From NCBI GenBank assembly GCA_946811185.2, contig OX328109.1, positions 30,550,129 to 30,614,128 of the forward strand: DNA of 64,000 nucleotides, written 5' to 3'. Source of the DNA: Hippopus hippopus (taxonomy: Eukaryota > Mollusca > Bivalvia > Cardiida > Cardiidae). The notes beneath the pieces were generated by a model. That model had not been told where the DNA came from. It made no database searches and saw only the letters and a program-made list of their open reading frames with translations. Shown here piece by piece: positions 1 to 11,900 of the stretch; position 1 is the stretch's first letter, and each line of letters begins with the position of its first letter. The position numbers and the translations under genes are program-made.

Positions 1-94
1 GAACAGAATATAAAAACATATGATTGGGTATGTGACAGTGAGCAAACACACAAGCATAACAAACACTCAATCTTGTACAATTATACACTTACCT

Positions 95-190
95 GATCTA
101 CTTGTTGAAAGATTTGTAAAAGAGAGCAACCACTTGTGACAATCAGTCGCTCATTGTGACAACCAGTCGCTCATTGAGACAACCAGTTGC
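95..190. repeat. Short tandem repeat (22 bp, 3 copies) next to a donor-like site
   Basis: Three copies of a unit like GTGACAACCAGTCGCTCATT at 137-192. Just beside it the minus strand reads GATCAG|GTAAGTG at about 95, a donor consensus. No convincing exon can be built. Confidence 0.4.
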
Positions 191-193
191 TCC

Positions 194-642
194 TTAACTC
201 TTTACCACACAAGAAAATTTTAGACTGGTCCAAATTGAAAGCATTTGCAGACGACAAAATAAAGGTGACTGAAAAATTAAAATTTGGTTTGGGAAGAGTA
301 GAAAACACTGTGGGAAAAGGAGAAAATGCTGGTTACCAGCATTTTCTCCTTTTCCCACAATGTTTTCCAAAGGCTTCTTTCTCAGGGGTGTAAAAAGTAG
401 GGATTGTCTGGTAATGGGTTAACTCTTTACCACACGACAAAAAGTTAGACTGGTCCAAATTGAAAGGATTTGCAGACGACAAATGTAACTGAAATGATGA
501 TTTTTGTTTTGGATGGGGAAGAAAACATTGTGGGAAAAGAAGAAAATGCTGGTTACCAGCATTTTCTCCTTTTCCCACAATGTTTTCAAAAGCCTTCTCC
601 TACAGGGGCGTCAAAACTCGGGATTGTGTGGTAATGGGTTAA
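194..642. repeat. Two family A MITEs sharing one TTAA
   Basis: Copies 194-422 and 419-642. Each starts TTAACTCTTTACCACAC, has the hairpin core around TGCTGGTTACCAGCA flanked by GGGAAAAGGAGAAAA on both arms, and ends GGTAATGGGTTAA. The TTAA at 419-422 belongs to both. Confidence 0.9.
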
Positions 643-734
643 TCAACAATTTTCACAATATTTTCAAATTCATATCAACTACAAAAATCTTTCTCTTTCG
701 ACTAAACATTTCTCTTTCATGTCGCTTGTGCCAA

Positions 735-1289
735 TCAACCCTTACAAACAATCCTCCATTTTAACAACCCCGAAGAAGATGGCCTTTGAAAACATTGTGG
801 GAAAAGAAGAAAATGCTGGTAAACAGCATTTTCTTCTATTCCCACAATATTTTCTAACCTTTCAATGACAAAGTTTGTCATTCAAGTGACAGTGAATGGT
901 CTGCAAATGCTTTGGTCCAGTCTAGAAATTTTGCCATTGCACAGGGATAAAGGTAATACAAAGATAGCTTGCACAGGAATGGACTGAATCAGCAGTAAAG
1001 TTCTTCATTTGGAAGATGATCTTAACTCCCAGTCCGAGTCTAGAGGCCAATAATCTATTAACTCTTTACCAGACGATAACATTTAAGACTCATCTATATA
1101 GACGGCATTCATTTTTGCATACAACAAATTGAATATGGCTCAAATGGTAAAATTTGTCTTTGAAATGTAAAAAAACATTGTGAAAACAGGAGAAAATGCT
1201 AATTACCAGCATCTCTTTTTTCCATAATGTTTAAAAAGGCCTTCTTCCTCGGAGTCTTTAAAACACAGGATTGTTTGGTAAAGATTTAA
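735..1289. repeat. Two family A MITEs
   Basis: A diverged copy at about 735-951 in reverse orientation, and a copy at 1058-1289 bounded by TTAA, both with the hairpin core. Confidence 0.8.
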
Positions 1290-1476
1290 TCCTTAGCCTG
1301 GGTCAATGCACCAATAACTTTTAATTATTCCTTTTTACAGCAAGTCTTTTTTTATCACAGTCTATACAGATCTGTGGGAATGACGTGGTAATTTATGCCT
1401 TAATTATAACAGTTTCTACAAAGTAATGTCAAAATGTGTAAAAGGAGTAAATTGATCGGACTGGAACCCAGGCTAC

Positions 1477-1656
1477 TTAACCTCTTCAGCACCTAACGAA
1501 CTCAACAGACGTATAAACTGGACCAAAGTGATTACAATTTCATGGTTACTTTTGTCTTTTAGCAAAGCAGAATGTGTAAATCAAAGATCAGACTGCACAT
1601 CTCTATTTCTAAACTGAAAGTGTCTGTTGGGTTTTATTATGGGCTCTCAGGGTTAA
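1477..1656. repeat. Family C-like MITE
   Basis: TTAACCTCTTCAGC at one end, GGGTTAACC at the other; retains AGATCAGACTGCACA but has lost the second arm of the central hairpin. Confidence 0.55.
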
Positions 1657-1874
1657 CCTAAGAATAATTGATTGAATGGTGGTTTATGCCACCTTCAGCA
1701 TTATTTCAGTCATGTTACATATTTATGTATGTCATTAACCTAGAAACACAAATGTATAATGCTAAAGAAATAAAGGATAAAAGCTAAGCAAGGCTCTTCT
1801 CAAGGACAACGTAGCAATGCAGATGAATTAAGGGCAGTCAGTAACAAAATGATCCTATAACAGAATAGACTGAT

Positions 1875-2075
1875 TGATTGACTGTATAGTGTTTAACCCC
1901 ATTCTCAACCATATCTAAGTTATATGGCAGTGGCCAGTGCACCTATCAATGCTTTCCTGGAGTTTCTTTTACTGTGCAAAATATTCTTTTGCAAGCCACT
2001 GACTGCTTTCCCACATAACCATCATCGAAACAATGGTCAGCAGTGAGAGAGGAATGAATCCTGTTGCAATGAAAA
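1875..2075 (-). repeat. SINE family E, 5'-truncated
   Basis: Reverse complement of the 3' body of the SINE at 28593-28886: TGTTTAACCCCATTCTCAAC, GTGCACCTATC, TTTCCCACATAACCATCATC, GAGAGAGGAATGAATCC. Confidence 0.65.
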
Positions 2076-2082
2076 AATTGTT

Positions 2083-2303
2083 TTAACCCTTTACCAAAAA
2101 ACAAAATTATAGACTTGTCCAAATTGAAAGCATTTGCAGACGATAAATGTGACTGAAAAATTGAAATTTGTCTTGGGAAGGGTAGGAAACATTGTGGGAA
2201 AAGGAGAAAATGCTGGTTACCAGTATTATCTCCTTTTCCCATGTTTTCAAAAGGCTTCTTTCTCAGGGTCGTTAAAAGTCAGGATTGTGTGGTAAACAGT
2301 TAA
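2083..2303. repeat. Family A MITE
   Basis: Full copy bounded by TTAA with intact hairpin core. Confidence 0.85.
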
Positions 2304-2480
2304 GCTATTTCTCCAATTTTTTGCACAATGTTTCAAAAAAAAGCAAGCTGAGGGCAATTCATCACAGTATGTCTAGATGAATAAGAAAGTGAAGGTTTTA
2401 AAGAAAAAAAATTTTTTTTATCCCATTTCTTTCAACATGTTTGACATGTTTCTCTTTAAAAAAAATACTATCAATGACAC

Positions 2481-2640
2481 TTACCCTTCACCCTCTAGCA
2501 GATGACAAATTTCCAGACTCCCCTGGACTGGAAGCAATTGCAGATGACATGATAAATGTGGCTAAAAAACATGGGATTTGTCCTTGAATGGGTAGAAAAT
2601 TTTCTATGTTTATTGCAGATATTTCTATTTTGAGACTGGA
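2481..2640. repeat. Degenerate family A half-copy
   Basis: ACTTACCCTTCACC followed by the GCAGATGACA-like block; no hairpin core left. Confidence 0.45.
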
Positions 2641-2772
2641 ATGAGTTCAATATTCTCTTGCGGATTAAGTAGTTAATCGTCATACATGGTGATTTCACGC
2701 ATTACAGGCCAGAGGCCTTTGACATTGAAAATAACATTCTGTCATATTGTTCTTAAATGTATTTACTGGATC

Positions 2773-2778
2773 TTTAAT
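2773..2778 (-). promoter_or_regulatory. Possible polyadenylation signal of GLTP
   Basis: ATTAAA lies on the minus strand about 33 nt after the GLTP stop codon. It is the nearest canonical variant; position and sequence fit, but nothing else confirms it. Confidence 0.3.
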
Positions 2779-2810
2779 GTGGACAAATAATGTCTATCAG
2801 ATTACATAAC

Positions 2811-2939
2811 TTATGATGTCTGTGCTTCTTGTCCTTTTGCTAGACAATCATCTTTATGATCAAACAGCTCAAACAGCTTTCCAAGTTGAATTACATAGTC
2901 TCTCAAGGCAGCTTCATACAACTTCATGTCATCTACTAA
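2811..2939 (-). CDS. GLTP: GLTP exon 6 (residues 183-224 and stop)
   Basis: Acceptor CGAATTTCAG. Begins LVDDMKLYEAALRDYV, runs through LGKLFELFDHKDD, and ends QEAQTS-stop (TAA). Matches the terminal GLTP helix, with an extra polar tail. Confidence 0.88.
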   Translation of the reverse strand, partial: LVDDMKLYEAALRDYVIQLGKLFELFDHKDDCLAKGQEAQTS

Positions 2940-5900
2940 CTGAAATTCGAAAACAAGAGGGCCATGATGGCCAAACATTGCTCTACTTATCAATAAGGCA
3001 GATAAGCTGTATAGCTCTACTTCAAACACAGGACAGACAGGTCCATGTGAGTACTTAACCCTTTACCACATAACAAATTTTTAGACCTGCCCAAACCCTA
3101 AGCATATGCAGAAGCCATATTAAATATGGCTAAAATTGTGGAATTTGTTTTTGACAGGTAGAAAACATTTTCTCCTTTTCCTGCAATGTTTTCAAGTCTT
3201 CTCTCTAAAGGTCGTTCAAAGTCGGGATTATGTGGTAAAGGATTAAAAGCTGGTATGTTAAATTGACCAAGTATAAAGAGAACTCAATTCCATGATTGTA
3301 AATATTTCAGTTAGTCATACCACCTAATTGAGTGTTTGAGATTACATGTACATTATACACTAGATTACAAAAGACGTCATTTGTGATCCATCATATGCTT
3401 TAAATTCCTTCACACTGGACTAGTCAATTGTTTAAAGAACATTCATGTCTCAACACCCTTGGTTTGGGCCCAAATAATTGCATTTGCATGGATACCTTTG
3501 TGCAGAATATTTCAGCAAAGTAGACAGTGCAGATCAAACATCAGAATGCACATTTTGTGCAGTCTGATCTTGGTCTACACTGGCTGGAAAAGCAGCTTAA
3601 GTTGTGAAAGAAGCTGTATGGGTGAAGAAGAATAAAAAAGCCTAGGCCACATCAGTCTTCCATATATAGATGCTGTCAAGAAAAATTAAATGGATTTTCC
3701 TAAAGAGCAATCATACTAAATATTACTGAACTCTGACAAGCATTTGATTCAACAATTGCATTATAGGTCATAGATATAGAGACAAGTATGTTTGTGTCTA
3801 AAAATATCCATATTATCTAACTTGTTTGGAGTAATCATCATGGAAATGAAAATGTATATCAAATAGGATTTGTATTTGTATTGGCAGAAAAACATTTGAA
3901 AGTAAGACAAAATGCTAGTTATCTGAATTTTCTCCATTTTCTATAATGTTGTCCGGAGCCTTCCTTTTCAGGATCAATAAAGATGAGACCAATTAGTTAA
4001 CTCACCTGGTCAACCGTCATGTCCTCATTTCCTACTCGTAGACTCTTCATTAAAGTTTCCTTGTATGGTGAGACTTTTAAAGCTCCCTGTAATTGTGATG
4101 AAAAATAGGAATTATTACATTTTTGCATTATTGTATATACTCAAATATAAGGTGCTTTCGCTTATAAGACCCCCCCCTTGTGATTCGAAATCAGGGAATT
4201 TATTGATGACCTCCAATAAGCTCAAGTAGACTTCATGCCGACCATAAGAATGCTAAAATCCTGAGTATTCAGCTGGAAATATGCTTCACAGAAATTACGA
4301 TCTATTGTAGTTGCGTCATTCCAAAAAGTTATCTCCTGTATCTTGGATTGTATCATGATTCAAGTTAAGTTTCTTTTTAAAATGAAAAAGTATAATGCAT
4401 TGTCCAAATCACTGGCATTTTAACCCTTTACCACACAATCCCGACTTTTAGCCACCCTGAGATATAAAGCTTCTGAAAACATTGTGGGAAAAGAAGAAAA
4501 TGCTGGCAACCAGCATTTTCTTCTTTTACCACAATGTTTTCTATTTATTTTGATTATTTCGTTTATTTTGTCTTCTGCAAATGCTTTTAATTTAGACAAG
4601 TCTGGAATTTTGTTGTTTGGCAAAGAGTTAAACAAAAAATGTGTGTTTTAACCTTTCATTTCTTCACACCAGAGGTAGTTTCAATCATTACTAAGTCACA
4701 TAGAGCTTTATAGCAGCATGACTAGATAAGGAGGTGGTAGTATCTCTTCGAGTTGATCTTCAGAAAAGTAGGTTTTCAAGATGAAAATTCACAATGTCCT
4801 TTGATTATGCACTTACAAAACCCCCTGCTTCAAGCTCAAAATTCTAAGGGAAAAAATGTGTCTTATAGTTGGGTATATATGGTATACTGATTTTATCTGT
4901 AATGACAGACATGTCTGCTGGTCTAAAAATCAAGAGTCAATTACCTTGCAAAGCTCCAGAAATGTCACAATCTAATTTTCTCTGTTATACTTGGATATCA
5001 AAATTGTGGTTTCACAGTAGTCTGTTGTAATCTTAACTCAAGATCTAGTATAATTATTTGTGAATTCGCACAATTAGTACAAGTTTTGCATCTTAACTTC
5101 TCTGTAAAGCACTTGATTTTTTGATGGCTGCACTTTTTTTTCCTGCTGGTTATTAGCATTTTTAACTTTTCACAAAATGTTTTCAAAAGCCTTCCTCCTC
5201 AAGGTTGTTAGAACTCAGATAAAAGCTTACTAAACAATCCAGAGTTTAAAAACCCTGAGAGGATGCCTTTTGAAAACACTGTGGGATAAAAGAGTACATG
5301 CTGCTTACCAGCATTTTCTCCTTTTCCCACAATGTTTTCTATCCTATCAGATAACCTAACCTTATTTTTACTCACTCTGAATTTGTTGTCTACTGTTGTT
5401 TTTAATTTGGAAGAGTCTAAAATTTGTCATGTGGGAAAGGGTTAACTCATTACCAAACGACAAGATTTTAGGCTTGTCCAAATTGAAAGCATTTGCAGAC
5501 GACAAAATGAAAGTGACTGGAAATTTGTTTTGTGAAGGGTAGAAAACATTGTGGGAAAAGGAGAAAATGCTGGTTACCAGCATTTTCTCCTTTTCCCACA
5601 ATGTTTTCTAAAGGCTTCTTTCTCAGGGTCGTCAAAAGTAGGGATTGTGTGGTAAAGGGTTAACCGTTTACCACACAATGCCAACTTAAAAACGACCCTG
5701 GTTAAGAAGCTTTTTGAAAACATAGTGATAAAGGAGAAAATGCTGGTAACTAACATTTTTTCCTTTTCCCACAATGTTTTCTACCCTATCAAAGAAAAAT
5801 TGCACCATTTGAGACACACTGAAGTTGTCATCTACAAATGCTTTCAATTTGGACAAGGCTAAAATTTTGTCGTCCGGTAAAGGGTTAAAGTTATATAATA

Positions 5901-8900
5901 ATGAAAACTAGTTACCTTCACAATCATTCTAGTAGCAAAGCCATGATGTTTACAGAGTGTTTTCTCATAAGCTGTCTCACAGGCCTTTTTGACTGCACTG
6001 TTGTCACTTTTGTTTCCAGGCAACTTACTGGTCTCGTGCTCTTTAATCATTTCAAAAAACACTTCACACAAATACTCCAGCCCCCTATTGAAATACAAAA
6101 ATATACGAGCCATACTCTGGCAAAAGGGGATTTAATGCATCTCTGTGACGCATTGCACAAAGTAAGCCATCACATAATCGTGGATCTAAAAAACCATTTT
6201 GTCTAACAATCCATTGAATCTGGAAGTAGACTGGTCCTTTAATGTTAGCAAAAAGTTTCAACCCAGGTCAGTCTGTGCGGACTGCGCAGGCTCACCTGGT
6301 TCGAAACTTTTTGCAGATGCATTTAACCCCCTTTTAACAGAACATGGCTCATTTACTTATTCGAATCTGTGTAAATGGCCACTTGCTTTAATCCTTTTCC
6401 ACACTATCATCTTTTTCAACTATATGTAGGAAAGTGGCTTTTTAACCCTTTACCACACAATGACGACTTTTAACGCCCATGAAAGAGAAGGCTTTTGAAA
6501 ACATTGTGGGAAAAGGAGAAAATGCTGGTAACCAGCATTTTCTCCTTTTCCCACAATGTTTTCTACCCTATCAAAGAAAAATCATTTCATTTGAGCCACG
6601 TTAAAACTGTCATCTACAAATGCTTTCAATTTGGACAGGTCTAAAATTTTGTCGTGTGGTAAAGGGTTAGAACATAATGGGAAAAGCAGAAAATGCTGGT
6701 TGCAAAAATTTTCTCGTATTCCTACAATGTTTTCTACCTTTAAAAGACAAATATAATCATTCGCAAGACATCATATTTGTTGTCTGCAAGTGAATACAAT
6801 TTAGACCAGACCAAAATTTCATCATTTGGTGAAGAATTAAAGCTACCAACTGCTTTACCTCTTTACAAAACAACAAAATATTATGCTTGTCCAGATTCAA
6901 AGCATTTGGTGACATTTAAATCAGGATCAATTAAGGATGTTTGTCTATGAATGGGTAGTAAACATTGTGGGAAAAAGAAAAAAACACTGGTCATAAGCAC
7001 TTTCTCTTTTTTCTACAATACTTTTAATAGCCATCTCTTTTATTTGATTGTATGGTGTGTAATGCCATTGTCAACACTATCACAATATTCTTTATTCAAT
7101 ATTCAGCTACTTGCTGCTTACCCACATAACCATTGTCAAAACAATAAGTGGCAGTCATAGAGGAATGAATCATGTAGCAATCTCTTATCATCAATCCTCA
7201 AAAAGAATTCCCCAGAGCTGGGGGTTACAAACAAGTTACCCTGTGTTTCTTTGCCATTCAGAACTATTCAGAAATATTTAGGACTTAATGCAGCTTGATT
7301 TCTGTTAACCCTATGCTTATGCTAAGCGTGACTCAAGGACCTGTTGTGGACAGAGTAGATCAAGATAAAGACTGCACAGAGTGTGTGGTCTGATCTTGGA
7401 TCTACACTGTCCAATAAGGAGATATTTTTCTACCATAAGATACCTTTGAAAAAGCAGAATTTGGGTTTTTACAATCAGCTTGAAAGTTTTATTTCACTTA
7501 TTTAGTAGGATAAGGGTTAAGGTATCTTCAGGAGCATTTTCACAGCTGACAAGTAGATTACACACACATAATGCAGACTGAAAGATGACCAGTAATAGTG
7601 TGAAATTTCCAGATACTGTTGAAGAAGGGCTGCTGTGAAGGGGTGCCAAGACCCAATCACAAAAATAACATCGGAGCAACCCTTCAGACTGAAGGTAGGG
7701 TTAAGGTAGTTAACAAAAAAAAGCCACAAGACCAAGCCCTAGATGGCACCGATGTTTGTTAACTGATAACTGTGAGGACATGAGCAACTAGACAATGCCT
7801 GTTATGACTACATGTGTATTACTTTTACACAAAAGGAGACTTACCGTTTCAGCCAAAGTCCGCCAACAGTGGCAGATTTATCTTCTTTATCTTTTTTATT
7901 ATTTTTTTCATCTTCAAGTATATCTTTGAACTTCTTGAATTTGTCCTTGTCTGTTTCGTACTTATTGGTGACTTTCTGAAATATACAAGGCATACAAGTT
8001 CCCCTGTACAGCACAAAAAGTAGAAATATGTGTAGGAAAGGAAATATGCTTTCATGAATGATTTGGAAAATATCAATACTTTGAGGTCATTTAACCTTTA
8101 CCAAATAATCCAATGTTGTAATGACATTATATAAATGAAGGCTGTTGAAAACATTGTGGGAAAAGGAGAAAATGCTGGTAACCAGCATTTTCTCCTTTTC
8201 CCACAATGTTTCCTATCCTTTCAGAGACAAATTTCATAATTTCAGCCCCATTCAATTTGACATCTGCAACAGCTTTCGATTTGGACAAGTCCAAAACTTT
8301 GTTGTGTGGTAAAGAGTATTGTTTGAGTACTAAATTCTACTGGATGAGCACTACCAGTGTATATTTAGACTGGGCAACAACCTCTTTCAAAATATAGGAC
8401 TGGTTCTGCTGTGTAATTGAATAAAATTTTCAGGTAAAGACAAACACAGACAAACATACTCTAACAAATGGCTAGTTCTCAATAAATTTAAAAGGGACAT
8501 TTTTCTGATTCAAGAGGAAAATATCCAAGAACGCTGTCTTGGTACACAACATAGTTGCATTGATATGAGGTCGAGGTTTAACCCACACCAAACATTGTAT
8601 TTTGTATTTTGTGTGTAATACTATGTTTCCCTAGGTATGCTTACATTTAACTATACTTTAAGAATATAGAAATGCAGGGTAGCATTATTTGCAATATATT
8701 ACAGACGTGTTGTTAAAAATCAATGAAATTTGGTCAAGCAACCCTCTACATCAAAGTGTGCCACATCCTGTCTCAAAGGACATGTAATGGAACAGTGTGG
8801 TGCTCTCTTCTGAGACAGCACAAAACGCAAAAAAGTCATGCAAGCAGTGTTGTGAAATTGAGTTACACAGAGTATCATTACATTAGGTGGTCTTTACAGA

Positions 8901-11900
8901 GACACATCATTTTCTACCTTGTTTCTTTTTGAATACCATTTGACAACAGCATGCTGACAGAAGCTTAGAGGGGTCAGGCTTGTCCAAATTCGAAGTATTT
9001 GCAGATGCCAAATTAAATGTTACTCAAAACATAAAGTTTGTCTTTCACAGGATATAAAACATTGTGGGAAAAGGAGAAAATCCTGGCTACCAGCATTTTC
9101 TCCTTTTCCCACAATGTTGTTAAAAGTTTTCTTTCTCAGGTCGTTAAGTCAGAATCATGTGGAGGATTAAAGGATTAAATGAGGCTAAGAACAATGGTTT
9201 AAGTCTTTGAAAGGGTAGAAAAACTCTGCGGGAAAAAGAAAAAATGATGGTGCCCAGCACTTTTTCCTTTTCCCACAATGTTTTTAAAAGCTTCATTCCT
9301 AAGGACCTTTTCAACAGATTGTTTAGAAAGGGGTTAAAAAGGAAGATAAAATGATAAGAGAACAGAAAAAAGAAGTGGAAAAATCAATACAGGCAAATAC
9401 TTGAAAAAAAAAAAAAGCGAACAAATACTGAACCTAACATTGAATCACATAATCCTTTACCACACAAAAGCTTTAGTTTTAACGACACTGACAAAGAAAG
9501 GTTTGGAAAAAATATTTTGAGGAAAGGAGAAAATACTGGTAACCAGCATTTTCTCTTTTTCCAACATTGTTTTCTACCCTTTCACAGCCAAATCTCATAA
9601 TTCTAGCCTCATTTAAATTGTTGTCTGCAAATGCTTTCAATTTGGACGACTCCATTTTTTTTTGTCATTTGGTAAAGAGTTAAACATTGATAATGTGGCA
9701 CTTGCACATACACAAAGAAACCTAACAACAAAATTTTATGCTGGACCAATTTGAAAGCATTTGCAGACAACAAATCAACTGCAGCTTAACTCTCTCCCAA
9801 ACGACAAGATTTTAGACGGGTCCAATTTGAAAGCACTTGAAGACGACAAAATTTGTATGGCACAAATGATGGGATTCGTATCGGATATTCTAAAAAACGT
9901 TGTGGGAAAAGGAGAAAATGCTGTTTACCAGCATTTTCTCCTTTTCCCAAAATGTTTTCAAGGGCCTACTTCTCAGGGTCCTTAAAACTTGGGATTGTGT
10001 AGTATACGGTTAAATGATGGTAGTTTCTGTATTTGATAGGATAGAAAACATAGTGAGAAAAGGAGAAAATGCTGGTTATCAGCACCTTCTCCTCTTCACA
10101 CAATGTTCTCAAAAGCCTTCTCTTTCAGGATGGTCAAAACTTGGGATTGGTGTTGTAAAGGGTTAACAAAGCAGAATAGTGTAGATCAAAGATCATGCTG
10201 CACAATGTGTGAGGCAAGGGCAAATATTCACCTACCATTATAAAGTTCTTTCGTAGTCTTATTTTAGATTTAGAATTCAATGCACTTTCTGATTAGCCAA
10301 ACATTTGTTTTAGCCTTCAGACCTGTTTTGTATAGCCGAACAGAAATTGTGTTACTTTGAAATTTGGAAAATTCTTGAGAATTAGAATATGAATGTTGTG
10401 ATTGTCGAATATAGGCCCTGATCTGAATCTACACTTGCAGCAATGGCAACTAAAGTTGTGAAAGGTACCTTAACTCTTTACCAAACAATCCTGAGTTTTA
10501 TGGTTCCTACAGCAAAATTCATGCATTTAAAAACATTATGGTACCCTTTTCCACAATGTTTTCTGCCCTTTCAATGACAACCCTACCACTTAGACCACAT
10601 TTAACTTGATGTCTGCAAATGCTATCAAATTGGACTAGTCTAAATTTTGTTGTTTGTTAAAGAATTATTAACTAAAGAAAAATCACTTCAAAATAACCAT
10701 AGCCACCTTCCGAAATGTTTTATCTACTCACTTTGATGTTACCAAGCATGTCATCTTTTGTCATTGAGAACTGTTTCCCCATCATTCCTGTTCAAAAGAA
10801 AATTAAAGCAAGATGCTGCTTTATTCCTTTACCACACAATCCCTTGTTTTTAACGACCTTGTAAGAAAACCTTTTCAAAATAGTGTAGGAAAAGAAGAAA
10901 ATGCTTATAACTATCACTTTCTCCTTTGCCCACAATGTTTTCAATCCTCATCATCTGATTAAAAAATCTAATTTGTTGATTGAAAATGCTTTGAATATGT
11001 TTTTTATTTCAAAATTTTATCTTTTAGTTAACCCTTAGAGCACTAAATGAACCTCTCAGGCATTTTCAACTACCCAACTTATTGCAATTTCATGGTTGCT
11101 TTTGTCCAAAGTGTTTCAGCAAAGCGGACAGTGTAATTAAAAATCAGGCTGTGCATTTTGTGCAGCCTGATCTTGATCTACACTGGCTGCAAGGGCAAGT
11201 ATAGTTGTGAAAAGCACTGTAAGGGTTGAAGTAGATCATGACTTTTATTTATTCTTAAGTTCTTCTCTAGCAGAAATAGTCCTGTCATGTTATTCATCTG
11301 TGAAACCCTGTTATTAATTGTTCTCCAATTTCCTCAATACATTCTATCCTTTTCGAGACAATTTAGATCATAGTAGCACATTTAATATTTCATTTCAATA
11401 TGGACAAGACTAAAATTTGTCACCCTGTTTATTGCCTATACCTGTTACTGGTGTATTCGGCTTACAGGTGTATACAGTAAATTCCAAAAATCTCATGACA
11501 CAACTCAATTTGCATAAAGAATTAGTATACTACGGGTCAGTATACGTTCTGGCAGCTGTTAGGTTCACAATTACAAAAACCAATTATTTTCAAAAGATCC
11601 AAATACATTAATTAATTCTATGAGTTCACCAAATTTGTCTCATGATTTAGAAGCTGCAGTGGCATGGACCACAGGAATTTGACATTCTATAATGAAAATA
11701 TATGATTTAATAAGAAAAAAATATTCCCCTGTATATAAAGAAACACAAGGAATGCAACGCCTCGATTACCGGCGACAACACAAAAATGCCCAACCCACCC
11801 AAAAGCACCAACGAAACGAAGAGTGATCACAATTTCCTTTACCCTAGTAACAGATAACACCAAAATGTACCTATGACATCCAGCGATCCTTAAGTAGACA

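Noticed and set aside
95..190. Donor-like GATCAG|GTAAGTG on the minus strand at the window edge
   Set aside because: Could belong to a neighbouring gene, but no acceptor or coding match can be shown within the window.
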